A stretch of 64,000 bases of DNA from Ferruginibacter sp. (GTDB lineage Bacteria; Bacteroidota; Bacteroidia; Chitinophagales; Chitinophagaceae). The position numbers and the translations under genes were made by a program. Below the pieces are notes generated by a model. That model was given only the letters and a program-made list of their open reading frames with translations. It did no database searches and was not told the DNA's origin. The stretch's first letter is position 1. Every line of letters begins with the position of its first letter. The stretch lies in contig JAOQAK010000052.1 of NCBI GenBank assembly GCA_025963635.1, forward strand, positions 1 to 64,000. The letters are read 5' to 3'. Below, one piece after another: positions 27,276 to 36,689 of the stretch.

Positions 27276-28793
27276 ATGAAAGGAATAAAAACACAACCCA
27301 CCATCTTCATCATTTTTGGTGGCACGGGCGATTTGAATGCGAGAAAAATTACGCCTGCGCTTTTCAATTTATTCATCGACGGCTGGATGCCTGACCAGTT
27401 TTCCATTATCGGAACCGGCCGTACCAAACTCAATGACGAAGAGTTCAGGGCGTTATTGCTGGAAGGCGTCAATTCTTTTTCAAGGAGGGGAAAGGCAGAT
27501 GAAGAGAAATGGAAAGAGTTTTCGCAGAATATTTTTTACCAGGTATCAGATATTAAAGATGCAGCCACCTATTCTGCTTTTGTTGAAAAGATAAAACAAC
27601 AGGAAAGCGAATGGAAAGTGGAAGCAAACATTATTTATTACCTGGCGGTTGCACCGCAATTTTTTCCGATTATTGCGGAAAATATCGGTAAAAATGCACT
27701 GTGTGAAAATATTGCGAAAACAAGGATCGTTATTGAAAAACCCTTTGGCCACGACCTGGAATCTGCACAGGCGCTGAATAAATTATTACAAGGCATCTTC
27801 CATGAAAAGCAGATCTACCGAATCGATCATTATCTCGGCAAGGAAACCGTTCAAAATATTATGGCTTTCCGTTTCGCCAACTCACTTTTTGAACCGCAAT
27901 GGAACAGGGATTATATCGATCATGTGCAAATTTCCGTTACGGAGCAACTAGGCGTGGAAGACCGCGGCGAATATTACGAAGGTTCCGGCGCATTGCGTGA
28001 TATGGTGCAAAATCATATCCTGCAACTGCTCTGCATTATTGCCATGGAAGTGCCTATCAGTTTTAGTGCGGATGAAATAAGGGATAGCAAAGTAGATGTG
28101 TTGCGGGCAATGCGAAAATTTACTCCCGGCGAAATTAAAAAGCTGGTGGTGAGGGGTCAATACAGCGAAGGTTGGATGGAAGGAAAAGAAGTTCCGGGTT
28201 ATCGCCAGGAAAAAAGTGTAGCGGCAGATTCCAATACAGAAACCTTCGCCGCCATTAAATTTTTTGTTGATAACTGGAGGTGGCAGGGGGTACCTTTTTA
28301 TGTGCGTACCGGCAAGCGCATGCAACAATCTTCTTCCGTAATTAGTATTCAGTATAAAAATGTACCACACTCCATTTTTCCAGCTGAGGCTTCTGAAAGC
28401 TGGGAGCAAAACAGGCTCATCATCAGCATCCAGCCGGAAATGAGTATACGGCTGCAGGTGCAGGCAAAAAGGCCTGGCCTGAATATGGTGTTAAACCCTG
28501 TGGATATGGTTTTTGATTATAAAGGCACTTACCCCACGGAAACACCGGAAGCGTATGAAACGCTTCTGCTGGATGCCATGCTGGGCGATCAAACGCTTTT
28601 TATGCGGGGCGACCAGGTGGAAGCAGCCTGGGCGCTGATTATGCCCATCTTAAGCGCCTGGGAAAGTAAGCAGAGTCTTAGCTTTCCCAATTATGCTGCA
28701 GATACATGGGGCCCCGAATTAGCGGAAGCGCTAATTGCACAGGATGGTTTTCACTGGTTTACACTTCCTCATAATCATAAAAAAGGCAAGTAG
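27276..28793 (+). CDS. zwf: Glucose-6-phosphate dehydrogenase
   Basis: A 505-residue enzyme oxidising glucose-6-P to 6-phosphogluconolactone with NADP. FIIFGGTGDLNARKITPALF is the dinucleotide-binding motif. The active-site signature RIDHYLGKETVQN lies near residue 183, with VIEKPFGHDLESA before it. The C-terminal domain is complete. The start lies directly after the right arm of the inverted repeat element, so the promoter may lie inside that element. A perfect 20-bp hairpin separates it from pgl. Confidence 0.97.
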   Translation: MKGIKTQPTIFIIFGGTGDLNARKITPALFNLFIDGWMPDQFSIIGTGRTKLNDEEFRALLLEGVNSFSRRGKADEEKWKEFSQNIFYQVSDIKDAATYSAFVEKIKQQESEWKVEANIIYYLAVAPQFFPIIAENIGKNALCENIAKTRIVIEKPFGHDLESAQALNKLLQGIFHEKQIYRIDHYLGKETVQNIMAFRFANSLFEPQWNRDYIDHVQISVTEQLGVEDRGEYYEGSGALRDMVQNHILQLLCIIAMEVPISFSADEIRDSKVDVLRAMRKFTPGEIKKLVVRGQYSEGWMEGKEVPGYRQEKSVAADSNTETFAAIKFFVDNWRWQGVPFYVRTGKRMQQSSSVISIQYKNVPHSIFPAEASESWEQNRLIISIQPEMSIRLQVQAKRPGLNMVLNPVDMVFDYKGTYPTETPEAYETLLLDAMLGDQTLFMRGDQVEAAWALIMPILSAWESKQSLSFPNYAADTWGPELAEALIAQDGFHWFTLPHNHKKGK

Positions 28794-28798
28794 CCGGC

Positions 28799-28843
28799 AT
28801 TCTCCGGGTGAGTCACCCTTTGGGGGTGACTCACCCGGAGAAT
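28799..28843. repeat. Perfect 20-bp stem hairpin between zwf and pgl
   Basis: ATTCTCCGGGTGAGTCACCC (28799-28818) and its exact reverse complement (28824-28843) flank the loop TTTGG. Each arm contains GGGTGAGTCACCC, itself near-palindromic, so alternative cruciforms are possible. It begins 6 bp after the zwf stop and has no T-tract. A role in mRNA processing or stability between zwf and pgl, or a REP-like dispersed palindrome, is more likely than termination. Confidence 0.85.
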
Positions 28844-28874
28844 CATGCCATTCACTATTAATACAATAGCTGTC

Positions 28875-29606
28875 ATGAAACTAAATATTTACGAAACCGT
28901 TGATGAACTCCTGCAAAAGCTGGCTGAATTCATTGTGGAAGCAGCGGCTGAATCCATTAAAGATTACGGGCGGTTTACGGTAGCGCTGTCGGGGGGCTCA
29001 TCACCTGAAAATTTATACAAGCTGCTTGCGTCAGATAATTTTAGAAATGCGATAGAATGGAAGAATGTTTACTTTTTTTTAGGCGATGAAAGATATGTAC
29101 CACTGACAGATAATGCGAGTAATTATAAAATGATCAACAGGGTTTTGTTTCAACCATTACAAATAGACTGGTCGCAAATTTTTCCGGTTGATACCACCCA
29201 TGTTCCGGAAGATGCCGCGGTAGATTATATGAAAGAAATAAGCAACTATTTTGATGGCCTGGAGCCACGGTTTGATCTTGTTTTATTAGGGCTGGGGGAT
29301 AACTCGCATACTGCTTCCCTATTTCCTCATACGGAAATTTTGCACGAAACCTCCGCCACGGTACGGTCGGTTTTCTTAAAGGATCAACAGGTATACCGCA
29401 TTAGTTTTACGGCACCGTTGATCAATAAGGCTTACCGGGTTGCCTTTTTGGTATATGGAGAAGCGAAGGCCGAAGCGGTTCAAACGATTTTGGAAGGAAT
29501 GCCGGATATCGAAAATTTTCCTGCACAGTTAATTCAGCCGGATGATGGCGAACTGGAATGGTTTCTTGATAAAACAGCTGCATCAAAAATTAAGCTGACA
29601 GCCTAA
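28875..29606 (+). CDS. pgl: 6-phosphogluconolactonase
   Basis: A 243-residue lactonase of the glucosamine-6-phosphate isomerase fold, hydrolysing 6-phosphogluconolactone. FTVALSGGSSPENLYKLLA, VYFFLGDERYVPLTDNASNY and FDLVLLGLGDNSHTASLFPHT are the family motifs. An upstream ATG at 28845 touches the hairpin and adds ten atypical residues; the ATG at 28875 gives the normal N-terminus. With zwf and gnd it completes the oxidative branch. Confidence 0.94.
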   Translation: MKLNIYETVDELLQKLAEFIVEAAAESIKDYGRFTVALSGGSSPENLYKLLASDNFRNAIEWKNVYFFLGDERYVPLTDNASNYKMINRVLFQPLQIDWSQIFPVDTTHVPEDAAVDYMKEISNYFDGLEPRFDLVLLGLGDNSHTASLFPHTEILHETSATVRSVFLKDQQVYRISFTAPLINKAYRVAFLVYGEAKAEAVQTILEGMPDIENFPAQLIQPDDGELEWFLDKTAASKIKLTA

Positions 29607-29717
29607 GCATGTCGTTTATTAATCTTTTGTGGTGGGGTGCTACTCACCAAATGTGCATACACTTTAGCTTGTTTTCACAGCATTACATTTTAGCAATCCT
29701 GCAATTAAAAATACCAC

Positions 29718-32348
29718 ATGACGATTGAAGAATCCCGTATTCACCAGCACTACAACAACACTTCAAACTGGCTCAAATGGGGTCCTTATCTCTCGGAAAG
29801 ACAATGGGGAACGGTTCGGGAAGATTATAGCCCTGATGGAGATGTATGGAATTATGTAACACACGACATGGCCCGCAGCAAGGCTTACCGCTGGGGCGAA
29901 GATGGTTTGGCAGGCTTTTGCGATGAGCAGCAAGTGTTGTGTGTCAGTCTCGCCCTATGGAATGGGAAAGATCCAATTATAAAAGAGCGTTTATTCGGCC
30001 TTACCAATCTCGAAGGCAATCACGGCGAGGATGTAAAAGAATTATACTATTATCTCGATAATGTGCCCACCCACAGCTATAACAAAATGCTGTACAAATA
30101 TCCACAGGATGCTTATCCTTACGATTGGATCGTAAAAGAAAATGGCAAGAGAACAAAGCTTGATCCTGAATTTGAACTAATCGATACGGGCATTTTTGAT
30201 GATAACCGGTATTTTGATGTATTTGTTGAATATGCAAAGAATGATCCTGATGATATTCTTATAAAATATACCGTTCATAACCGGGGTACGGCAGATTCCG
30301 TTTTACATCTTTTACCACAGTTTTTTTACCGCAATACCTGGGATTGGCAAAAAAATAAAGTACAGCCATTGATCACTTATACAGGCCAGCATACGATGCT
30401 GTTCCACAGTCCCGAACTGGGCAACCAATATTGCTATGCAGAAGGGGACGCGGAATATCTGTTTACCAATAATGAAACGAACGAGGCTTTACTGAACGGA
30501 GGCATCAATAACACTCCCTTTTGCAAAGATGGTTTCAACCAATACCTGGTTCATAAAAATAAAGAAGCGATTAATCCCAGCCAGGAAGGTACCAAGGCGG
30601 CCATATGGTTCCAGCTAACAGTGCCGGCAGGAAAAAGTGTGGAAACCAGGCTGCGGCTTACTAACAAAAACCTGGTAAAACCCTTCGAAAGTTTCAATAA
30701 GATATTCAAAACCCGGATTTCCGAGGCGGATGAATTTTACAAACACAAACAAGTAGCTGTTTCCAGCGCAGAAGAAAAAATGGTTCAAAGACAGGCTTGG
30801 GCCGGGATGCTATGGAGTAAGCAATTCTATAATTTCAATGTCAACCTGTGGAGAAATGGTGACCCGTCGCAGCCCACCCCGCCGGGCAACCACCGGAATA
30901 GCCGCAACAAGCAATGGAAGCATTTTGTGGCGAATGATATTTTATCCATGCCGGACAAATGGGAATATCCGTGGTTTGCTGCCTGGGACCTGGCATTTCA
31001 TTCAATTGCCTTTGCACCCATTGATCCTGATTTTGCAAAGGGCCAGCTGAAGTTGTTACTGCAAGTCAATTATATGCATCCAAATGGGCAGTTGCCTGCA
31101 TACGAATGGGATTTCGGCGATGCCAATCCCCCGGTGCATGCAATGGCGGCATGGAAAATTTACCAGCTCGACAAAAAGTTAAAAGGGGAACCAGACTATC
31201 ATTTTCTTGAAGCCGTATTCCAGAAATTACTCCTCAACTTTACCTGGTGGGTAAACCGGAAAGACAGCAATGGCAACAATATATTTGAAGGCGGCTTCCT
31301 TGGATTGGACAATATCGGGATATTTAACCGGAGTGCGCCTGTGCCCGGCGGCGGCGATCTGGAACAGGCGGATGGTACCAGCTGGGTGGCAATGTATGCA
31401 TTGAATATGGTGCAGATTGCGCTGGAATTATCCCTGCAAAACCCGGTATATGAAAGCATGGCGATAAAATTTTCTGAACACTTTTTATTTATCGCCGGAT
31501 CCATAACCCATATGGGCGAAGATTCTGAAGGGCTTTGGGATGATGAAGACGGCTTCTATTACGACCTCCTAAAATTGCCGGATGGCAGTTACCGGCGCTT
31601 AAAAGTAAGAACGATGGTGGGACTGATCCCCATGTTTGCCACCATTATTTTTAATGAAAATACCTGGGAAAGCCTGCCCGTGTTTAAAGAGCATATGGAG
31701 AAGTTCAGTCAGCAAAGGCCCGATCTTGCTGCGTTGGTAAGTTACTGGAAAGATCGTAAGGGCAACGGCGAGGAGCATCTATTATCCTTATTAAGAGGCC
31801 ACCGGCTGAAATTATTATTGCACCGGATGCTTGATCCGCAGGAATTTTTATCGGCGTTTGGTATCCGTTCTGTTTCTAAATTGTACCAGGACCATCCTTA
31901 TGAACTCACGCTGAATGGAGCTGATTATTCAGTGTGCTATACACCTGCCGAAAGCAGCATTGTGATGTTTGGCGGTAACAGCAACTGGCGGGGCCCAATC
32001 TGGATGCCGCTTAATTTCCTGCTCGTTGAGTCGCTGTATAATCTTCATGAATATTATTCCGCCGATTTTAAAGTAGAATACCCAACCGGTTCAGGAGAAT
32101 TCTATTCCCTTGCCGAAATAGCAGCTTCACTTTCACAGCGGATTAAAAGTATTTTCTTGAGAAATGAAAAAGGCGAACGGCCGGTTTTTGGCGGACACCC
32201 TAAGATCAACAGCGACCCGCATTTTAAAGACTATATTTTATTTCATGAGTATTTTAACGGGGATACAGGAAAAGGCTTAGGCGCATCACACCAAACGGGG
32301 TGGACAGCATTGGTGGCGGTGTTGGATTACCTGGCAATGTGTAAATAG
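29718..32348 (+). CDS. MGH1-like/GH63 family glucosidase
   Basis: An 876-residue (alpha/alpha)6-barrel glycoside hydrolase of the MGH1/GH63 type, related to mannosyl-oligosaccharide glucosidase and mannosylglycerate hydrolase. The N-terminal beta domain covers about residues 1-330. The barrel carries YPWFAAWDLAFHSIAFAPID, NGQLPAYEWDFGDANPPVHA and GNSNWRGPIWMPLNFLLVESL. Catalytic acids are probably in WDLAFH and near the C-terminal GERPVFGGH segment, but I cannot assign them firmly. There is no signal peptide. Position after pgl suggests release of glucose from an intracellular glucoside for the pathway. Confidence 0.88.
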   Translation: MTIEESRIHQHYNNTSNWLKWGPYLSERQWGTVREDYSPDGDVWNYVTHDMARSKAYRWGEDGLAGFCDEQQVLCVSLALWNGKDPIIKERLFGLTNLEGNHGEDVKELYYYLDNVPTHSYNKMLYKYPQDAYPYDWIVKENGKRTKLDPEFELIDTGIFDDNRYFDVFVEYAKNDPDDILIKYTVHNRGTADSVLHLLPQFFYRNTWDWQKNKVQPLITYTGQHTMLFHSPELGNQYCYAEGDAEYLFTNNETNEALLNGGINNTPFCKDGFNQYLVHKNKEAINPSQEGTKAAIWFQLTVPAGKSVETRLRLTNKNLVKPFESFNKIFKTRISEADEFYKHKQVAVSSAEEKMVQRQAWAGMLWSKQFYNFNVNLWRNGDPSQPTPPGNHRNSRNKQWKHFVANDILSMPDKWEYPWFAAWDLAFHSIAFAPIDPDFAKGQLKLLLQVNYMHPNGQLPAYEWDFGDANPPVHAMAAWKIYQLDKKLKGEPDYHFLEAVFQKLLLNFTWWVNRKDSNGNNIFEGGFLGLDNIGIFNRSAPVPGGGDLEQADGTSWVAMYALNMVQIALELSLQNPVYESMAIKFSEHFLFIAGSITHMGEDSEGLWDDEDGFYYDLLKLPDGSYRRLKVRTMVGLIPMFATIIFNENTWESLPVFKEHMEKFSQQRPDLAALVSYWKDRKGNGEEHLLSLLRGHRLKLLLHRMLDPQEFLSAFGIRSVSKLYQDHPYELTLNGADYSVCYTPAESSIVMFGGNSNWRGPIWMPLNFLLVESLYNLHEYYSADFKVEYPTGSGEFYSLAEIAASLSQRIKSIFLRNEKGERPVFGGHPKINSDPHFKDYILFHEYFNGDTGKGLGASHQTGWTALVAVLDYLAMCK

Positions 32349-32384
32349 ACCAGCAATAACCAAATTGTTTGGTTAAAGCGCGCT

Positions 32385-32463
32385 TGCCCCATCGGGGCAT
32401 TTAATGGGTAGCAATAATAGAAAAGGTATCATCACGTTCCATCGGAACGTTTTCAACTACCCA
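32385..32463. repeat. Dispersed palindromic repeat family 2, copy A
   Basis: Two hairpins, TGCCCCATCGGGGCA (32385-32399) and ACGTTCCATCGGAACGT (32434-32450), flank GGGTAGCAATAATAG. An outer TGGGTA/TACCCA pair closes the second part. The same order of elements occurs at 47668-47821. It lies in the spacer after the glucosidase, preceded by an AACCAAA/TTTGGTT hairpin (32358-32374). It is followed by CAACCTT-type low-complexity sequence to 32535. Confidence 0.75.
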
Positions 32464-32466
32464 CGA

Positions 32467-32535
32467 TCAACCTCCAACCACCAACTTTCAACCATCAACC
32501 TCCAACCTTCAACCTTTATCCTTCAACCTTTAACC
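32467..32535. repeat. Imperfect CAACCTT-type low-complexity repeat
   Basis: About nine irregular units of CAACC(T)T / TCAACC in a row with a period near 7 bp. Similar tracts occur at 44986-45045 and, on the other strand, at 15126-15160. It is noncoding; an open frame from 32404 runs through it but is not believed. Confidence 0.7.
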
Positions 32536-32610
32536 GTCCCACTAAAGTTTTCTTTCATTAAATTTGAATACTCAGATTTTTGTGCAAAGTTTGTAATGCG
32601 TTTCTGCTCA

Positions 32611-35217
32611 ATGGGTAAAATTATGCTGATCAAAAAAATTACTAACTGCTTCCTGCAAATCTTCGCACTGCTGATTTTCCTTTGCTGTGGCAATAAACTT
32701 TTTTCGCAAGTTGATTCGGGCGGCGATAGTATTGTAGTCTCCATTGCCCCCGGCTATGATAGTGTTGGCAAATTTCATCGGTTCATATTCGGTGAAGGGT
32801 ATCGCAAATTGTGGGCAGCCCCGGTGAAGCTAAAAGTTTTTCACCTCGCAAAAGAAAAGGGAGGAATGACGATTGTAAGGATAGGCGGAGGGTTGCAAAC
32901 CAAATCACTCCGCTTACGTGATGCCTCTGGTAATGAGTGGGTTTTAAGAACGATACAGACATATCCTGAAAGAGGTTTGCCACCGAATCTAAGGGCAGGC
33001 CTGGCAAGAGATATCTTGCAGGACCAGGTAATCACCGGCCATCCCTATTCCTCTTTAACAGTACCGCCGTTGGCTGAAGCGTTAAACATTCCTCACGCTC
33101 ACCCCGAAATTGTTTATGTGCCTGATGATCCCTTGCTGGGTGAATTCAGGAAGGAATTTGGAAATGCAGTTTTCCTGTTGGAAGAAAGAGAGCCCCTGGA
33201 CAAAGAGGATACCGACAATACCGAAAAAGTGCAACGGGAATTGCAGCAGGACAATGATACAAGGGTGGAACAGAGAATTGTGTTGAGAGCAAGGCTGCTA
33301 GACATGATCCTCGGCGACTGGGACCGCCATGAAGATCAATGGCGATGGGCAAAGCAGAAAAGTAGTAGCGAAAAAGTGTACACTCCCGTACCCCGCGACC
33401 GCGACAAGGTATATTACAACACTTCCGGTGTATTTCCGTGGGTGGTAGCGCACCAATGGCTGAAGTCGAACCTCCAGGATTTTCATTCAACCATCCGCGA
33501 TGTTGCCGGGTACAATGTAAACAATCGTTATTTCGACCGGTATTTTTTAAACCAGATGAGTGAAACAGCATGGAAGGAAGAACTGGCTTATGTCAAAAAT
33601 AAGCTAACTGATAGTTTGATCAATGCGGCCATTCGTTTGATGCCCGATACTATTTTTTCACTTTCCGGAAAATCATTGATCCAAACCATCATTGCCCGTA
33701 GAAACAATATCGATAAACCGGCGTTGGAATATTACAGATTCATCTCAAAATATGTTGACATTCCGGCTTCCAACAAAAATGACCGCTTTGAAATCTTCAA
33801 TGATGATAAGGGTGCATTAACGGTAAGGATAAGTAAGATAAAAAAAGATGATTCCAAAGGTCGTGTTATATACCAGCGAAGCTTTGATCCGGAGGTTACC
33901 AAAGAGATCAGGTTGTATGGTTTTGATGGTAACGATGTATATAACGTAAATGCAAGTACGGCTTCACCAATAAAGATCCGCCTTGTGGGAGGAGTAGGAA
34001 AGGACAGTTTTAATATTGACCCGGGCATGGCCGGCAGATCAAAAATTTTTGTGTACGATGGCAAATCCGAGAAGAATATTTTTTCTTCCACCACCGCGAT
34101 AAAAATGCGCTTGTCAAATGACAGCGATGTCCATTCATTTGATAAAAAGGCGTTTAAGTTCGATAGGTTTGCGCCGTTAATCATGGCAAATTATAACCTG
34201 GATGATGGCTTGTTGTTAATTGGCGGATTTTCTAATCTGCGGAATGGATTTCGTAAAGAACCTCATTCATTTTTTAACGAATTGCTGGTGAACTATTCTT
34301 TTGCAAGGCAAACTTTTTTGATCACCTATTTTGCCGAATTTAAAAAACTAGTTGGGAAAAATGATCTTGGCATCAACATCTATTCCAGGGGGCCGCACAG
34401 CATCAGCAATTTTTTCGGGCTTGGTAATGAATCCGTTTTTGAGAATAAAGACGGGAAAAGGATTGGCTATTACCGCTCCAGGTATGATTATGTGAATACA
34501 GATATACGGCTGTACCGGAGTGTTGCCCCTCACTGGCGGTTGAGCGGGGGCGTGGCGGCGCAGTACTATACCAGCAGTAAATCCAACAACGATGGGCATT
34601 TTTTTGATAAATACGACAATGATTTTCCTGCGGCGCTATTATACCAAAACAAATGGTACGCAGGACTGATTGCAGGCGCTGAATTGGACACCCGCAATAA
34701 TACGCTATTGCCATCCGGTGGTGTATACTGGCATACCACGTTGAGAGGCATGAAAGAAACCAATGGGGAAAAATCCAGTTACGGCAATGTGCTCTCAGAA
34801 CTAAGTTTGTTCCTGGCCCCTTTCAAAACACAGGGCTTTGTAATTGCCAATCGGATAGGGGCAGGTACTACAGTGGGTAAACCAGCTTTTTTTCAACAGA
34901 TGTATATTGGTGGCAAACAATCACTCCGCGGTTTTCATACCAATCGTTTTGCAGGGAAAACAGCTTTGTACAATAATCTTGAAATGAGGATAAAGTTGTT
35001 TGATTTTAATTCTTACCTGCTTCCCGGTATGGTTGGACTGATCGCCTTCAATGATATCGGGCGGGTATGGCTTCCTGGTGAAGCCTCTTCCAGGTGGCAC
35101 GACGGCTATGGAACAGGTATCTATATCGTGCCCGCGCAATTGGTACTGATACAAGCAGTAATTGGATTTTCAAAGGAAGGAACTTTGCCGTATATTTCAA
35201 TTGGATTTCGTTTTTAA
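32611..35217 (+). CDS. Omp85/D15-type outer membrane protein with kinase-like N-terminal module
   Basis: About 868 residues with a signal peptide ending near KLFSQ. Residues ~25-280 form a soluble module: GGGLQTKSLRLRD..EWVLRT, then LGDWDRHEDQWRW (235-247) and VPRDRDK (260-266). These resemble the ATP-lysine, DxxxxN-like catalytic loop and metal-binding segments of HipA/Fam20-type kinases; the comparison is mine. The C-terminal ~350 residues are a beta-barrel with the Omp85 motif GGKQSLRGF (~767) and terminal GFRF. The open frame extends to 32404 through repeat DNA; starts at 32596, 32611 or 32623 are plausible. It is a paralogue of the 36690 gene. Confidence 0.8.
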   Translation: MGKIMLIKKITNCFLQIFALLIFLCCGNKLFSQVDSGGDSIVVSIAPGYDSVGKFHRFIFGEGYRKLWAAPVKLKVFHLAKEKGGMTIVRIGGGLQTKSLRLRDASGNEWVLRTIQTYPERGLPPNLRAGLARDILQDQVITGHPYSSLTVPPLAEALNIPHAHPEIVYVPDDPLLGEFRKEFGNAVFLLEEREPLDKEDTDNTEKVQRELQQDNDTRVEQRIVLRARLLDMILGDWDRHEDQWRWAKQKSSSEKVYTPVPRDRDKVYYNTSGVFPWVVAHQWLKSNLQDFHSTIRDVAGYNVNNRYFDRYFLNQMSETAWKEELAYVKNKLTDSLINAAIRLMPDTIFSLSGKSLIQTIIARRNNIDKPALEYYRFISKYVDIPASNKNDRFEIFNDDKGALTVRISKIKKDDSKGRVIYQRSFDPEVTKEIRLYGFDGNDVYNVNASTASPIKIRLVGGVGKDSFNIDPGMAGRSKIFVYDGKSEKNIFSSTTAIKMRLSNDSDVHSFDKKAFKFDRFAPLIMANYNLDDGLLLIGGFSNLRNGFRKEPHSFFNELLVNYSFARQTFLITYFAEFKKLVGKNDLGINIYSRGPHSISNFFGLGNESVFENKDGKRIGYYRSRYDYVNTDIRLYRSVAPHWRLSGGVAAQYYTSSKSNNDGHFFDKYDNDFPAALLYQNKWYAGLIAGAELDTRNNTLLPSGGVYWHTTLRGMKETNGEKSSYGNVLSELSLFLAPFKTQGFVIANRIGAGTTVGKPAFFQQMYIGGKQSLRGFHTNRFAGKTALYNNLEMRIKLFDFNSYLLPGMVGLIAFNDIGRVWLPGEASSRWHDGYGTGIYIVPAQLVLIQAVIGFSKEGTLPYISIGFRF

Positions 35218-35273
35218 AATACCGCCACTGGCATGTTAGACAACCATCAGGCGATGGGATAAAAAGTTAAATA

Positions 35274-36530
35274 ATGGAAATGAACTACGGGTTAATAGAA
35301 GAGCAGGTAAAACAATATGTGCTATCATATTTTGCCGTCAATGGTAAAAAGCGCCTGTTTTATCACGATCTTAAACACACTGAAACCGTAGTGGCCTCCG
35401 TAAAGCAAATATCGGCACATTACCAGTTGAATGAACAGGACCATTTTATAGCGGTAGCGGCTGCCTGGTTTCATGATATGGCTTATTGTATGGCTGGGGA
35501 GGCTAATATGCATGAACTGAAGAGTGCTGCGCTGGCTGGCGAATTTTTAAAAGAAAAAGGGGTAGATGACAGTATCGTTACTGCAATTAAAAATTGTGTA
35601 TTGGCAACCAAAATGCCACAGCATCCTACAACACTCGTAGAGCAAATTCTTTGCGATGCTGATCTTTTCAATTTGGGCACCGACGATTTTAGCACACGTA
35701 ATAAACTGATGCGAAAAGAATACGAGGCCACCTCTAACACGCATGTTAGTAAAGAAGAATGGAGAAAAGGAACCATTAAACTGTTGCAATCGCACCACTA
35801 TCATACAGATTATTGCCAGGATCTGCTTAACAAAAAGAAACAGGAAAACCTTGAAAAATTATTACAAAAAGAAAATGGTCTTGCCCCAAAAAACGAAGTG
35901 GTGAAACCGGGTAAAGAAAAAATAAAAGAAGAAAAATCCATTAAAGAAGAGAAGCTAATAAAGGAAGAAAAGCCAAACAAAGAAGTGCCCGCTTTGAAAA
36001 AAGAAGAGCGGCCGGTACGGGGTATCGAAACCATGTTCAGGATTGCCGTTACCAATCACCAGCGGTTGAGCGATATGGCGGACAGTAAGGCGAATATCAT
36101 GATTTCAGTAAACTCAATCATCATTTCGGTAGTGATTGCATTGGTGGTTCGTAAATTGGAAACCACACCTGCATTGATTATCCCGACGTTAATACTACTT
36201 GGAGGATGCGTTACGGCTGCCATTTTTTCAGTACTGGCGACAAGACCTAAAATTCCGGATGGTTATTTTACTCCCGAACAGTTATCGGGTAAAACCGTTA
36301 ATCTTTTATTCTTCGGAAACTTTTATAATATGGACTATGATCATTATTATGAAGGCATGAAGCGGGTAATGGAAGACAGCGAATTTTTATATGCAAGCCT
36401 GATAAGAGATATTTATTCACAAGGAAAAGTATTGGGCAATAAGTACAAATTATTAAGGATATCCTATACGGTTTTTATGTTTACCCTTATTTTAAGCATA
36501 CTGGCATTTGGCATTGCTACCCTGTTTTGA
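35274..36530 (+). CDS. HD-domain protein fused to a PycTM (Pycsar effector-like) membrane domain
   Basis: A 418-residue protein. Residues ~10-190 are an HD phosphohydrolase domain with metal ligands H35 (HDLKHT), H67-D68 (WFHDMAY) and D128/D130 (CDADLF). Residues ~205-245 are a charged KEEK-repeat linker. Residues ~250-418 match the PycTM/DUF5706 domain (RLSDMADSKANIMISVNSII), with three membrane spans near 267-290, 293-322 and 392-418. PycTM is the membrane-impairing effector of Pycsar anti-phage systems. No nucleotide cyclase lies beside it, so defence is unproven. It sits between the two kinase-like barrel genes. Confidence 0.85.
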   Translation: MEMNYGLIEEQVKQYVLSYFAVNGKKRLFYHDLKHTETVVASVKQISAHYQLNEQDHFIAVAAAWFHDMAYCMAGEANMHELKSAALAGEFLKEKGVDDSIVTAIKNCVLATKMPQHPTTLVEQILCDADLFNLGTDDFSTRNKLMRKEYEATSNTHVSKEEWRKGTIKLLQSHHYHTDYCQDLLNKKKQENLEKLLQKENGLAPKNEVVKPGKEKIKEEKSIKEEKLIKEEKPNKEVPALKKEERPVRGIETMFRIAVTNHQRLSDMADSKANIMISVNSIIISVVIALVVRKLETTPALIIPTLILLGGCVTAAIFSVLATRPKIPDGYFTPEQLSGKTVNLLFFGNFYNMDYDHYYEGMKRVMEDSEFLYASLIRDIYSQGKVLGNKYKLLRISYTVFMFTLILSILAFGIATLF

Positions 36531-36689
36531 GGGCTGAGGCGTTTGATATATCGTAAGCACCTGCTTATTCGCCAATAAACGGAGCTACGCATTAGGTATG
36601 CACACCAATATCCTGTGACCCCTCCTGATTAATCACAAGAAATTATACACGAGAAGACGTTTTGTTAAATCGCTCAATAAAAAAAGAGT

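Noticed and set aside
32404..32610. N-terminal extension of the barrel protein open frame to 32404
   Set aside because: It translates the dispersed repeat and CAACCTT tract. A proper signal peptide begins only after 32596.
35274..36530. Complete Pycsar defence operon
   Set aside because: Only an effector-like domain is seen. No pyrimidine cyclase or other defence gene lies within the window, so a Pycsar system is not called.
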